Source: Paragyromitra xinjiangensis
Taxonomy: Eukaryota; Ascomycota; Pezizomycetes; Pezizales; Discinaceae
NCBI GenBank assembly: GCA_038503065.1
Contig: JBCAMK010000011.1
Location: forward strand, 496,001-560,000
Direction of reading: 5' to 3'
Length of the DNA: 64,000 nt
Shown one piece after another: positions 1 through 11,838 of this stretch. A model generated the notes under the pieces. That model was given only the letters and a program-made list of their open reading frames with translations, was not told where the DNA came from and did no database searches. Numbering within the stretch: position 1 is the stretch's first letter; every line of letters starts with the position of its first letter. The translations under genes were made by a program, and so were the position numbers.

Positions 1-2
1 GG

Positions 3-1088
3 ATCGAAGTATCTTCCCACCCAAGCGACAGCCAATACACCTCATCTTCTGACGATCACATCATAACCGCCGGTCTACGAATCTCCCAAACCCGTCGCAA
101 ACGCAGAGGAACCGCTAGACCAACCACCCGTCCACAAGAACCCGAACCCGACTCGTCATCCGAGGAAGAAGGTGAAGATGATGAAGATGAAGAGGAAGGC
201 GAAGACATGGGATCCATGATCCACTCGATGCCCATGAGTTCAGACGGCTACTCTTCCCCTGACGACGACGATGAAGAGAGCGATGATGAAGCTTCTGCTT
301 CAGATTCAAACGGGGGAGTAAGGACCGTGTTCTCCTCATCTCATCCTGCACAACATCCTGGCGTGTCGCATCGTCGACAGACTACTCCTGCTACCTCATC
401 TGGGTATAACAGCGGGGGTAATCGCAGCCATGCTTACGCTGGGTTTAACTCGTTTGCACCAAACCATGCGGTTGATCATGACGCGGCTCTTCGAGCTTCT
501 TTGTCAACGCTTCTAAGCTGTGCTGCTGCAGCGAGAGGGTTGCCGAAGTCGAGCCAGAGCCAGATAATGTCAGGGAGCCAATCTCAACACCAACAGGGTG
601 GGAGGGTGGCTGTAGACAGCCTAACGCTTGTTCGTGAAGGCAGCGAACCAAGCAGTTCTGCAAACCCAGCTGCGAAAGGTCGAAGTCTCTCTATTACTTC
701 TACTTCTAGCTCTGCTTCCCGGTCACCATCGTCTGAGCAGCTCGTTAAGAAAAACGAGAAGTCGTCCTCGACGGAAAGGAAACGCTCTGGAAAGTCCTCG
801 AAGTCGAAACGAAGATCACGATCGCAGACTCGCAGGGTCAGCGAGGAGAGTGAAATGAGTTTGTCAAATATGTCGTACATGACTTTGGCCATCTCCGCTG
901 GTGCGATCGTTGTTTTGAGCGCTATCACTTTCTCAGCTGGGTATGCTCTTGGCAAGGAAGTTGGGAAAGGTGAAGGTGGGCTATTGAGTAGTGTAAGCCG
1001 GAGTGCAGAGGGCGGTAAAGCTGTCGTCAAAGGCACAAGTAAGAGCATCGGGATTGGAACTCGGTTCACTAGTATTGCTGCTTTCTAA
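3..1088 (+). CDS. 3' part of a serine-rich, acidic, C-terminally anchored membrane protein
   Basis: The frame ending at TAA 1086-1088 is open back to base 3, so the gene starts outside the window and only its C-terminal ~361 residues are seen. The visible part opens with a basic patch, then a Glu/Asp run (about bases 160-210), long Ser-rich low-complexity sequence, a basic Lys/Arg/Ser stretch (about 760-840), and one hydrophobic segment near the end (about 880-950: Ala/Ile/Val-rich, ending Gly-Tyr-Ala-Leu-Gly). About 45 residues follow it. This layout, a long disordered cytosolic part, one membrane span and a short tail, is that of a tail-anchored organelle adaptor or receptor. I do not recognise the family. 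Fungal mitophagy receptors share this general shape, but nothing here proves that identity. Confidence 0.7.
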   Translation: MEVSSHPSDSQYTSSSDDHIITAGLRISQTRRKRRGTARPTTRPQEPEPDSSSEEEGEDDEDEEEGEDMGSMIHSMPMSSDGYSSPDDDDEESDDEASASDSNGGVRTVFSSSHPAQHPGVSHRRQTTPATSSGYNSGGNRSHAYAGFNSFAPNHAVDHDAALRASLSTLLSCAAAARGLPKSSQSQIMSGSQSQHQQGGRVAVDSLTLVREGSEPSSSANPAAKGRSLSITSTSSSASRSPSSEQLVKKNEKSSSTERKRSGKSSKSKRRSRSQTRRVSEESEMSLSNMSYMTLAISAGAIVVLSAITFSAGYALGKEVGKGEGGLLSSVSRSAEGGKAVVKGTSKSIGIGTRFTSIAAF

Positions 1089-2511
1089 GTGGTGCGATGG
1101 ACATAATTTCTGGCTACATTTATTATAAAATACATAGGATGAATCTTGGTATTGGTGGGCTTGGGAGGTGGTCCGGGTTAAGGTGGGTGGGACTGGGACT
1201 AGGACTGGGGCTGGTAGGGTGTGGGTGTCTTTCTTTTCTTCTATCTTCATGGCGGTGTACGAGTTTTCTATATCCTATTATGATGGTGATTTAGCTTGAT
1301 TGTGTATCTTTATTTTGCCATGTTAGGGATGTATGTTACGATACTTATTAGCTAGTATGTGTTTTTCTTTTCTTTTCATGAGCATTGCATTTTGGGTTAT
1401 CATGATGGATGATTGCTCCAAAGTAGGAGCGGGATGTTAGCGTTAGTTAATTTTGAATATACACGGCTTTTTCCTTTTCCTATTCCCGATGAGTCTGAGT
1501 TTGGTGGGCAGTAAGGAGGAGCTCTATAGGTCTACAGCACGTGGTGGCTTGGGAATGCGTGTTCTCGGTGGAGAGGGCCGAAAGCCTAAGCCCGTCGGTA
1601 AATCTTTGTATCTAATGCTGTCCTGGAACATACTTGATCTACATAAATCTTGGAATTATAGAATTCGATTAATTAATTGTGGCCCGTACCGATGTCTATT
1701 CAGCTCAAGTAACCACCTGTCCAAACCCCGCCTAATAACACCAACAGAACCGCACCTCAGGCTCAATCATGATTCCAACTATAAAAGCCACGGGTAGAAC
1801 TAAATAGTTCGGATACCACCGCCTTCCTGGGCGCTTCAAGGCAGGTAGATTGTAAAGATGGACTCGTAGGTCTCGACCATGTCGACATGCGCTTCATTTG
1901 CTTCGTTGGCAGTGTCAACTATGAATGCCGTGCATTGTCGATCGGGTCTTAATACCCTACTCTATGCAACATGTTGCACCACCCGGTATCACTCGTACCG
2001 TACAACGCAGCTTGCAGCGTTCCCGGGCGTGCTGGTGAAGAGGTTTGTACCGCAGAAATTGACGAGAACCGGAATGACGCTAAGACGTCTAAACAGAGTG
2101 TGGCTGGGAGATCTTACTGAGAATGGTTTGGCAGCATAGGTTTTTGTTACTCACTATACCAGTTGAGGAGATTTCTTTATTTTTTCGAGGATAAAAATGT
2201 ACTTATATGAGTGAGTCACGCCGCCACTTCTTATTTCAACCTCTTAGCGCTATTCCGGTTCTCGTCAATTTCTACGGTATTTGGACACGCGGGTTTAGTA
2301 GGCTAGTTAGTGAACTGCAGGGGTGGGTTCTGCCAAGGTGGGTTTTCATTGGGTAGGTTGACTACACGGAAGTGCGGTTTCGCATATTATGTAGGTATCT
2401 AGCCTGGAGGCATCATTGGTGGTGGTTGGTCTTAGCTGGTGAGACTGTTATTTCCCCGTGTCCTGAGCTAGGTGGGTGGTTTGGTTGTAAAGTGTATTTG
2501 GGTGTTGATGA
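1089..2511. other. Intergenic stretch, no supported gene
   Basis: Only short open frames occur (for example 1453-1797 forward), with no recognisable domain and no convincing splice extensions. The first few hundred bases are presumably the 3' UTR of the upstream gene. A G/T-rich stretch lies at about 1150-1230. Confidence 0.5.
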
Positions 2512-3357
2512 TTGTATCCCCTAAACCGTCAACCGTTATAGACCCCAATATGGGTCGGTTTTCAGACCTACTCTACCACCACCGGATAACCCTCTAAAAA
2601 TCTGAATAATTTAGTCATATATCTAGACATACTGGGGAGAAAATATATATAGCTGGAGCTACTAAAAAGAATATCTTGGATAAGAGGTGCTTAATATTTC
2701 ATAATCTTGGCGCTTTTTGGAGAGCCCACAGTTTTTTGTGACTTTACCAGCACCCCCCATACAATGATAGAAATTAAAGGGCTGGTGAATCTTATTCCCG
2801 ATTACCAATATTATATTTCTTATACAAATAAATATTATCAAAAACTGTCGTGTTATCTCTAGAGAGTAGAGTATGTAATTTTTGAGGCTGAAACTACACT
2901 ACTTTCCAAGGCTTGGCAGTTTCTCGGCAACCCTTTATAATGTAGATTTGGCTTATTCACAACAAGCAACATGGAGCAACAAACAATAGAAGCAAAAATG
3001 TGGGAGAGTTATCACCAAGAGAGAAGATATATGTGTTTTACTTGACAATTTTCCTGAAATTTTAAAGGCCATTTTTTATGGTTAAGGCTTATTGGAAAGC
3101 TACCATGGCAGAAAATCTCATACAAAATGCGTTGGCTTGGCATAAACCAACTACCCCCATTAAGATCAGTCTAGAAATTCCTAAAATGGCACAAAACCCC
3201 TGTTCTTGAAATTAAAATATTCTCTAGACATTTAGGTTTATAGGGCTATACATTTAAGGGGGTGTCTTTAGGATGGTTCAATTTATATCTTAAGAAAACT
3301 GATTAGAGTTGCAAAAACCGACCCATATATGGGTCGGTGACGGTCTAGGGGATACAA
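2512..3357. mobile_element. Non-autonomous inverted-repeat DNA element (MITE-like), ~846 bp
   Basis: The ends are inverted copies. The left end (from 2512) begins TTGTATCCCCTAAACCGTC, and the reverse complement of the right end (from 3357) begins TTGTATCCCCTAGACCGTC. Similarity continues inward for about 55 bases, through a second block around ATATGGGTCGGTTTT (about 2548-2562, mirrored at about 3315-3330). The right arm holds a small palindrome CCCATATATGGG. TA dinucleotides at 2515-2516 and 3353-3354 could be a target-site duplication of the Tc1/mariner kind, but they lie inside the palindromic ends, so this is not certain. The interior is AT-rich with no open frame above 60 codons, so the element cannot move itself. 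Confidence 0.75.
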
Positions 3358-4022
3358 GTTATTTACTAACACGACCCTTCACACTAGGCAGAAGAAGCAA
3401 AAGTTGCGGTTAGTGCGTCAATATACCCGGGTAATATCTATAACGGGGCGAACTCAGGCGAAGGGTCAATAGCTTGTGACCCTTACTCAAAGTCCTCACC
3501 ACTTGAAGCTGCGCAAGAAGGTTTTCGGTCGAGTTTCACTAGGTTTAAGGTGAGAATTATACATGTACTTTTTGTATTAGTAACCGATTCAAAGTAACAT
3601 GGTTCTCGTGAGGGCCAATTTTGTTTTTATAAATGAGGACAGATGAAAGATTAGAAGATGTAAGAATACCAGGTGGTTGGATTGGCTATTTAAAAATGTC
3701 TACATGCAGTTACTGAGGTTAGCGTCTCGCAAGTTATGGAAGCTAGTAAAACGTTAAAAGCTTTTAGGTTTTTTTACCTCGATCGGAAAAATGTTTACGA
3801 AAATACATGTATGAACGCTCTGTGTCATACAAAATAAATAAGCAAACAGATTTACACCAAAAAGTCCGTAGAATAAGAGAAAAATTCCCAAAAATACTAA
3901 AATCAAGTCGCATACCAGCCTAACCCTCCTTATCGTACCACTTCAGTGCCCAATAAAATAGGGAACTCAAAAACGCCAAAAAAAAGTCTAGAAACCCCCC
4001 TCCCTTAAGAAAAAAAAAAAAA
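3358..4022. other. Intergenic stretch, AT-rich, 3' flank of the ankyrin gene
   Basis: No coding signal. The last ~60 bases include an A-run (4009-4021) just after the stop codon of the reverse-strand ankyrin gene, probably part of its 3' UTR. Confidence 0.5.
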
Positions 4023-5045
4023 TCATACTACCTCGACTGTATTAAACGGTGAACTCCCCTTCCTCGTCCGCCTCTTCCCCGTCACCATAACATTATATCT
4101 ATTCTTAACCATTATCTCAACCGGTGTTAAACCCGAGTGATCTTTAATAGACACATCGGCTCCCCGCTCCATAAGAAGATTGATGACGTCCTTGAAGTCG
4201 TTTTCCATCGCAGCGCAATGGAGTGCTGTCTTCCCCCACCTATCCCTCACATCAATCCCCACACCCGCATCCAACAAGACAGCAGCAACCCCAAAGACAG
4301 ACTCAGCAGAAGATGTAAAGTATTTCCCAATACCCAAATGTAGCGCGGTCCGTCCGTTATCGTCCTGAGCATTGATATCCGCTCCAGCTTCCAGGAGGAG
4401 CTTAATAACATCATGATGTCCGTCTAGAATAGGCGAACATCCAACCGCAACATGGAGCGCCGTCCGACCGTAGCTATTCGGACGATTTACATCCGCCCCA
4501 GCACCGAGAAGAAACCGAACCGCTGATTCCTGTGCGCAGAATGCAGCGCAGTGGAGAGCTGTCCCGTTACACTGGAAGTGGATGATGCTTTCCATCTGAG
4601 CGTCTCGATCGCATCCGTACCCTAGTAGCAGTTTCACTACTTCTTCTTTTCCGCACATTGCGGCTTTGTGGAGGGCGGTGTATTGCGTTCCGTGGGTTTC
4701 GTAGTCATAGCCTTCTTTTTTGGCGTTGACGTCGGCTCCGTTTTGGAGGAGGCGTTTTACTAGGTTTACGTGGCCACGGAATGCGGCCCAGGAGAGGGCG
4801 GGCTCGAAGTAGGTCTTTTGGACGGAGGTTTCGAGGAGGGGGAGTAGGAGTGCGTCGAGTTCGGGGAGGGTCTCGGTGAGGTTTTTGAGGTCGGGGGGGT
4901 ATGAGAGGTTTTTGGCGATCATTACAAGGAGTTCGGCGGGGAGGGAGGTGAGGGACATTGTGGGATAGATACTATTGATTGATAAGGGTTTGAGGGTGAA
5001 GGTTGGAGGAATTTGTAGCTGGAGACTTGGGGCGGAATGTTTCAT
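4023..5045 (-). CDS. F-box-like ankyrin-repeat protein
   Basis: A single-exon frame of 340 residues. Near residues 30-60 lies a short F-box-like start (Leu-Pro-Ala-Glu-Leu-Leu followed by hydrophobic spacing). From about residue 75 onward there are about six ankyrin repeats, shown by recurring TALH, LLLxxGAD(V/I)N and GxTALH signatures. The tail (about 315-340) is basic. Ankyrin repeats bind proteins, and F-box plus ankyrin proteins in fungi usually act as SCF ubiquitin-ligase substrate adaptors or are of unknown role. The ATG at 5043-5045 is used here; an internal ATG at 4956-4958, 29 codons later and immediately before the F-box-like segment, is an equally good start. No intron is needed. 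Confidence 0.85.
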   Translation of the reverse strand: MKHSAPSLQLQIPPTFTLKPLSINSIYPTMSLTSLPAELLVMIAKNLSYPPDLKNLTETLPELDALLLPLLETSVQKTYFEPALSWAAFRGHVNLVKRLLQNGADVNAKKEGYDYETHGTQYTALHKAAMCGKEEVVKLLLGYGCDRDAQMESIIHFQCNGTALHCAAFCAQESAVRFLLGAGADVNRPNSYGRTALHVAVGCSPILDGHHDVIKLLLEAGADINAQDDNGRTALHLGIGKYFTSSAESVFGVAAVLLDAGVGIDVRDRWGKTALHCAAMENDFKDVINLLMERGADVSIKDHSGLTPVEIMVKNRYNVMVTGKRRTRKGSSPFNTVEVV

Positions 5046-5738
5046 GATTTAAAGACTATTTATATGTAATGGGAATTATACTAGGGCAGTCTAATTTGAT
5101 ACAACTTTTAGACTTAAAACTATGTGAATTGAGCTAAGAACGAAGACCGGATAGGTTTATAATTGGGTATCAACTAGTCGGCAGTGTAGCCCTGCAGCAC
5201 TAGCGAGAATTTTGACGTTTCCGCACAGAGTATCACTCGGTATTTTAAACAGTTCGACGCAACTTGCATTTGTAGTGGTATATTCCCTATTTGCGCCCAC
5301 TTACTTAAGGCTTAATTCAATTCTGTAGTGATTATTTTTTTTATTGGGAAATCGGTGAGTCTAGTCAAGTAACCGGCGCTATTCGGCTCGGGTAGAGGGG
5401 TTTGAAGGATAACTAGCTGTTATGGTATGTATTTGAGATTGTCATTTGTGATCCAATTATGGTAAGCGTGTGGTGGTTTATTTCTTATCGGACGGGTTAA
5501 GTTTAGCCATAGTCTATGATAAGTTCATAGTAACCTAGTCACGGAACTTTAGATTAGCTCTTGTCCTATTTTAGAAATCGTATTAATGATGGGGCTACAT
5601 TCACGATAGATACCTACTAGCAAAAGAGTCACTGTCGCACAAGATCCCATCCCAGCAACCGACCATGTTCCCAGATCACGTGAGAGAAGCGTGTAAAACG
5701 ACACCTCAAACCCCTCATGACCTCCATCCAAACTCACG
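5046..5738. other. Divergent intergenic region between the ankyrin and DUF1963-like genes
   Basis: It must hold both promoters. Reverse-strand open frames between 5549 and 5956 overlap the first exon of the next gene and look like antisense shadows. No strong TATA box or repeat was found. Confidence 0.45.
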
Positions 5739-6996
5739 ATGAAAGAACGCGTGCAGCGACCACGTATGCTCACCGGGTACGTCCCTACTCTCGTAAAGGC
5801 CGACAATTTCTCCGACGATGAGGAAAATATTCCATATGACGACTGGCGATACACGGTCACTAAGTTTGGTGGGCTCAAGCCATTTTTCAATCCGGGGGCA
5901 CAATGGCCGCTGTGTAAATCTTGTGGACGTCCACAAGCATTTGTAGTACAGATCAATCTCCAGGATGAGAAAGTCCCCCTTCCTATTCGGGAGCGTTTAG
6001 GGGTTGGGGGTGGAGAGGGGATATTTCAATTATTTTGGTGGTGAGTCGAAGCGGGGCCCAAAGAGAATAAAAAGGTCTTAATTTTGGAACTGGGGGGAAA
6101 CAGTCCAGACGATGGAATCTACGAGAAAGCATGCAGGTGGAGGTTCGGCCTCTGCGATCGTATTAGCGCTTTTTTCGTCACACCAAAACCTAGCTCGAAA
6201 GATAGACTACCGTCACTCGTTGGTCTGGCGGCGCGTCGTATTGCTGATGAAATTCTGGAGGAAGACCCGCCGGTGGCGGCACTTGATCACCCTTTATTAG
6301 TGGATCTCCCGGAGCACCTCCATACGCTGGTTAAAACCCTCGTCGAAGAAGATCGCGCCGAGGAGAATGCAATAAAGCAACGCGAGTATTGTATCAGCGC
6401 GCTGGAAAGCATCCCGAAGTTTCTGGCGTTCGATCATCGCGATTTTGATCCTACTGCGTCAAGTAAAGGGACCCCACCGTGGGATGATCGAGAGACAGAC
6501 GATGAACTAGGTGAAGAGGAATCTGATGACGAGGACGAGCGCAACAGGAGTCTATATTTCTTGACGAATCCTATGTTCGATAACTGGGAAGAATATCAGG
6601 TGGAGGTTGATCAAGCAGAGGAGGGCTATAATGAATTATTTGATATCCAGGATACGCATGTGGGTGGAATGAGGACTATAGATGGCAATTCTGATCCACC
6701 TGGGAAGTATGTTGTGGTATTCTATGGTTGGGATGCTCAGAAATTTATACTGATTTGCAACGCACACTAGATATCTCTTTCTTGGTTGGCCTCGCTGGAA
6801 CCCGCCCACAGCGGGTATGTACCCTGTATGCCCGAACAATCCAGAACATGGTGTTTGCTACGAGCTGATTTTGATCAGTTACGCGGTAGAAGCACTTGGC
6901 ACCATGATACAAAGTGATGGTGGATGGTTCTTACTGCTGAAGTGTCCTGTATGTCCTGGGTTTGGGGTTGGTGAGGAAAATCCTTGCGTGCATTGA
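5739..6996 (+). CDS. DUF1963 (YwqG)-like protein, three exons
   Basis: Joined exons are 5739-6040, 6104-6706 and 6771-6996 (376 residues). Intron 1 is GTGAGT..CAG and intron 2 is GTATGT..TAG with a TACTGAT branch site; phases match at both. Joining restores features each piece lacks alone: a Cys-x-x-Cys module near residue 54 (WPLCKSCGRPQAF), a following GIFQLFWC segment created across intron 1, and C-terminal MYPVCPNNPEHG created after intron 2. These fit DUF1963 proteins, which carry CPxCG, LLQLFYC-like and CPxHPE-like motifs. A long acidic insert lies at about residues 230-250. The biochemical role of the family is not established. An additional upstream exon cannot be excluded. The third exon would be lost if the longest open frame were trusted, since that frame reads into intron 2. 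Confidence 0.7.
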
Positions 6997-7010
6997 TTTA
7001 TGGGGGCAGA

Positions 7011-7039
7011 TAGTAGTAGTAGTAGTAGTAGTAGTAGTA
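7011..7039. repeat. TAG trinucleotide microsatellite
   Basis: About nine uninterrupted TAG/AGT units lie just 3' of the DUF1963-like stop codon, in its presumed 3' UTR. Confidence 0.95.
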
Positions 7040-7660
7040 ATTCGTTTACGTATCTAACCCTTTGGGTTATGACGAATGAGAGGGATGGGGGAATGGATGC
7101 AAATTTGGGCCTGCGATATATATATTGTACTTGGATGGGGCGAATCCAGGATAGCATAGGATTTTGTGTATATGTTGAGGTTTAGTCGTCATAGTTTTTT
7201 TGTTGGGGGTTAAGATAGTGGGGTGCTTTGAGATAAGAATAGAAACTGGTGGTGTCTATCTGAATTCCAATATGGGTGCTTTTAGAGATTTAGGTCTTGT
7301 TGTGCTGGGGTGTCACTCTCGTTCTAATTAGTGAGTATTATTTGGATCAAGTGTGGGACGAAAAATCGTAGAATGAATATCCTTTCGAGACTATCCTTTC
7401 GGGTAGTAGTAGCTTAGTAAGTAGATGGTGAAAAAGAAGAATGGAGTTATAAGGTTGAATTTCCTATTTCATTAGGTTACCATGAAAGAGCGGTGGGACC
7501 TTGCATCCCTAAACTAAAAAATAGTGAGATTTTAGTTAAAATTGAGTTCGATGTATGTAACTACATGTTTGTTCTTCGTCAAACTACAAACACTTCCAGG
7601 ATGCAGTTTCGATGTTAAACATGTGATATCAATGCTATAATTTTGTCCCTTTATCAAGCT
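7040..7660. other. Intergenic stretch, no supported gene
   Basis: AT-rich, with only short open frames and no recognisable motif. It ends at the left arm of the small inverted-repeat element. Confidence 0.5.
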
Positions 7661-7923
7661 ATTGGAAGACATCCCGTCGATATTTTGGAGGCTTCAGACC
7701 TAGGCCTCCAGAAATCTATGAGCAAGCTTCTAACCTGGCACTGATTTTTGCAGCTGGATATTTATCTAGGAGGCAAGAGTGCAGATAAGTGTGGCAACCA
7801 TGCACCTACAGAGGGGGGTCCACAGATCGCTTATTTGAAAGCTAGCTAATTTTAACAGATTCAGTCTGGGGGCTTTCAAACCACATCTGAAGTCTTCAAA
7901 ATATTGACGGGATGTCTTCAATT
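7661..7923. mobile_element. Small inverted-repeat element (MITE-like), ~263 bp
   Basis: The left arm (7661-7699) and the reverse complement of the right arm (7885-7923) share GAAGACATCCCGTC, then ATATTTTG, then TTCAGA, over about 38 bases. The right arm differs from the left mainly by A where the left has G. The interior has no open frame of note. The element sits 47 bases beyond the stop codon of the reverse-strand DUF3433 gene. A target-site duplication could not be made out. Confidence 0.6.
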
Positions 7924-7969
7924 GGAGAAATAAGCTTCTAGTCTGCTATAGGTGCTGCTTATAATGACT

Positions 7970-10900
7970 CTACTCAAGTAAGCCAGAGCGCTCTACGCCT
8001 CTGTGCTTCTTCCCATCCCTCCCTACAAAATATCCGTACCCATATTGGTGACCCAAAGCTTCTAGATGTCTATCTCGATCACTTGAAGACATCGCCTCAG
8101 TACCACCAACATCCTGAAGAGCTTGGCTAGCGTAGAAATACGCAATTTCCGATGCGAGAGTGTCCGGAAACCTCGGTAGGACGTTCTTCGGCCGTGAGAA
8201 GTAGACAATGATCGCCACGATGACGTTTATGGATAGGATAGTCACTGAGATATAGAACATGGTTGGATCCATTACAGCTCGCTGAACCACGGAGATTGTA
8301 GTGCCTTCGATGGTTTTACTCGATGTTTCCTCGACGAAGATTTTTCTAGCGTTTAGCCCGTACACGATCGGGATGAGGCGCTGATAGAGCTCTCCATAAG
8401 CGTGGCTGAAGGTATCGAAACTCGCAAGTGGTTGGTTGGGATCCGACAAGCTGACATTGGAGAGATTGTCCGTGAGAACATGTGGGAATGTGAATGGAGT
8501 GCTATCGTTCTTAAAATACAAGACGCTCTCGCCAGATCCCTGACTTGCTTCAATACCAAATGATTGCAAGAATAATGACATCTGCCAGGTGAAGTTTCCA
8601 ATTCCGGTATCTTGAAGAAAATCTGTGAGGTTTTCGCTTGGTCCCACTGGGCGATATTCTTGGACCCTCTGATCCAAATCCACTGTCACTTCAAACATAG
8701 CAGTCTTTAGTTTTGGTTGACACACAAGGGTGATGTTTTTGTAGCGATTATCGGTGGCGAGTGCATCCTTGACAGATTGGCTATCTACCGCGACTGTTCG
8801 AGACCAGCCAATAACCAAAACACTGCCGCATGTTTCGTTTGCTGCTTGGCCTTGCTGCTTCTCAATCATAGGCGTCATTCGAATCGCGTAGTGCCCAGAA
8901 ATATTTTGTCCAGCAATGTATTGTAATTCTTGTGTCCAATTCCCCTCGGGTGTGCTCCGCCATTCGCCGTTCATGATTCTCCGAGTTGAATTCAGGAATC
9001 CCCCACACAAAACCTCCCCACCGCCGTTGGTAGGGAGGGTTATGTTAACTGACATTGTTGACGGAATGTCCGTAGAGACGGCTGACTGAAAGATACTATT
9101 TTCGAGAGGCTGGCAGTCCGCTGATCCTCCAAACCCGCGAGTGATGGCTTTGTGGGAAGTAGCACCGGTTGAATTGCTCCACTCAAACGGTTGAAAGTAG
9201 AAATCTTTGGTTATCCAAGCAGGTAGAGGTGTTCCTTGGGTAATGTTGGTTTTGGCGACAATGAAGTGTTCCACATCATTATCGGAGAAAGACATATTTG
9301 CGAATTGCAGCCCCCCAGCAACATAAGTGGGGAGGATCCAATTACTGAGGTGTATTTGGGGGTGTATTAACGCTGTGAAAGACTGGGTGAAGGTACTTGG
9401 GGTAGCGTGTGGTCGGAACTCATTCTGAAAGAGACCGCCGAGTGAAACAGCAAGAAGATTGGCTAGCAAAGAGGTCACGGAGAGCAGAAAAAGTACAGGG
9501 TGTTTGGCCCGCAGGGCTCGGAAAAGAACTAATTCAGGAGGGATACCTGTATATCTTAAACCAAGAGATACGGCTGGTGAAGCCCTCCCCTTGGAGAGCT
9601 CTGAGTAGGGTTGGTATACACAGAAGAAACGCGTGATGAGGACCCAGAGTGATCCCATTCCTGTGGCCAATAAGGTGGGGATGAAAGAGAAGATAATTTG
9701 AACCCAAAACGGATTTTGCGAAATTATGGGTAATCCTGGAAGATTTAGTGTCTGGAAAATTTATCATCTAGAGAAAACTTACCGTTATTGTTCTCAGCGT
9801 ACTTATATAGGAAAATCAAAAACCCTAGAAGAGAGGCGAGGAATGAACCGAATATAATTCCCACGCCAATCTTCAACACTAGAGGTCTCGTGGCCGAGAT
9901 AGGGCGGGAATCTAGCTCTTGGATACCTGATTATTGGTTAATATGCATTGCGCGTGCTGTGAAATTAACTAAATGGATATACATACCAGAATCTTTTGTA
10001 AGATTGGGGGCGTCGCTAATCAAGTCATCTTCGCAATTTATCTGGTAAGAGCCATTGTGATCTGAGATTTCCAGTCGATAAGTATGATTTTTCATGCGCT
10101 TTTCGAGTTTGGGAGACTCGTCAAGTCCAGAAAAGGTTTCGAGTAGGTTCTTGCTGTGTGCCACCAAGGTCATCTTTGCTGCCAAGGAATCAGGATCACT
10201 AGATAGATTCGCCTTTCTGCGAAATGATAGTATTCCAAGGAACGCAAGGCACACTGCTACTACCGTGAGAAATCCCTCAAGGAGCCGTGCGCTTGTGCCA
10301 TTGACGGCCACTCTAACAAAGGCTAGGCTATGTATTCCAGAAAAATTTTTGGCTTTACTGCTATCCATGGGTAAGCCCTGAAGAACTGATGAAGCAATGA
10401 AGTTCGAGAAAAGCAATTTGTGAAGTCTTTCAAGCCCCTCCTGGAGAACTTTAGGGTCCATAAAGTCTTCAAATGTTTTTCCTGGTGACATTGCTATCGC
10501 GTACCCAATAAGCGGACTTTGATAAATCAGTATATTTTCAAGCCCCCAGTCGAGAAGCTTAGTTGGAGTGCTTTGAGAATACTGAGTATCTATATCCCGG
10601 AAAGCTTTGGTATCGGTACTCCAATCCTGCATATTAGAAATGAGATCCTGGAAAGCACGAACATCGATTATCGAGTCGTTCTGAGTGAAAGAGGTTGGAT
10701 TTCCAAGAGGCTCGGCATTGAGGATTGCCATATTTACATCAAGAGTTATACGTGTGTCGACATACGAGTAGTGGGGTTTGCAGTATATCGCAGTTATGTT
10801 CCCCGATGGAGTAGTACTATTCGTAGAGTTGACCCCCGGGAAAGTAACGTCAAACGGGTCGTGCTCCTCCACTACCCAGCCCATAAATAAGTCGAGGCGC

Positions 10901-11838
10901 TGGGTGCATGGTTCCATCAATTGCACACTTGTGTAGCCCATTGTCTGATTTACTCCCGGTAAATACGTAGGCCACCAACTGCATAATGTCTCGGGTCTAT
11001 ACTCGGTGTCCCACACCCATTGAGTTCTCACAAAAGTTGGCCCTTTGTTATCTGCGGGTATACAATCCAGGCCAGTAGTGTATGTCTTTGTGACTCCAGT
11101 AAAATTTCCGCCGCTCAGCCCGCCAGAGACTGGCTTGAATGGAATAGCTGCGTATTCTGTGGTTGTAAAAGGGAGTAACTTCTGGCCTAGCCAAGAAACT
11201 CCGTACGCGTCGTAGAAGAACTGTGTATTTGCTTTTGCGGCTTGTTGTTCAAAGGGCAAGATTTCTGCGGTTTGAACAAATTGTGTAGGTATATCCTTGA
11301 TCAAAATATCTGTCGCTAGGAGAGCGGCTTGCAAAGGCGTAATAGCCCACTGAATTAACACAAGAGCTGCCCCCGAGCAAAAAACAGACCAGTGTCTGGG
11401 GATAACGTGTCAGTACATTTCTTCCGCCACTAGTATGGGCGGAGATGCTTACCTTCGTAGAAAAGATGTTACAGGGACAGAGGCCAAGAAATCGAAGGGA
11501 TAGTTCAGAAATAGTGAATTCGCTGCTGTCGCTCCTTTTGAAAGTTGATAGAAAGGTTCTAGGCGTTTGATATTTAAATCGGCAGATCCCCATACCATTC
11601 CGTACAGCACGGATATAATTGTTAAGAGATATCGGGAATAAAAGATTTGGAGCATCGTAAATTTTCCCTCCGAGTTGGAAAAGAGGATGCCTCGGTTTTT
11701 TTCACTCTTTTGGTAAAGTAACTCAATGGATATGATTATCGCGATAGTTACGAGGAAGAAAAAGAATATGAAAGTTGGCTTTATTGTAAATGGAGCCCAT
11801 TTTAGCCGTCGCCGTTTAGCAAGTGAATTCGAACCCAT
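7970..11838 (-). CDS. DUF3433 multi-span membrane protein, four exons
   Basis: Exons read downward 11838-11453, 11395-9987, 9926-9783 and 9735-7970 give one 1234-residue protein with matching phases at all three introns (57-60 and 47 bases; the first has a CTGAC branch site). The protein has two similar halves, each with hydrophobic spans and a large extracellular-type loop full of N-glycosylation sequons. The signature block at about residues 70-140 (a YLLTIISVLYGMVWGSADL stretch, then RLEPFYQLSKGATA) and the LQAALL segment completed across intron 1 are typical of the fungal DUF3433 family. A further span is formed entirely by exon 3. The molecular function of the family is unknown; a plasma-membrane location is inferred from topology. 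Without splicing the locus looks like three unrelated proteins. Confidence 0.88.

Noticed and set aside
1453..1797. Forward frame of 114 codons in the first intergenic region
   Set aside because: Mixed composition, no family features, not extended by splicing.
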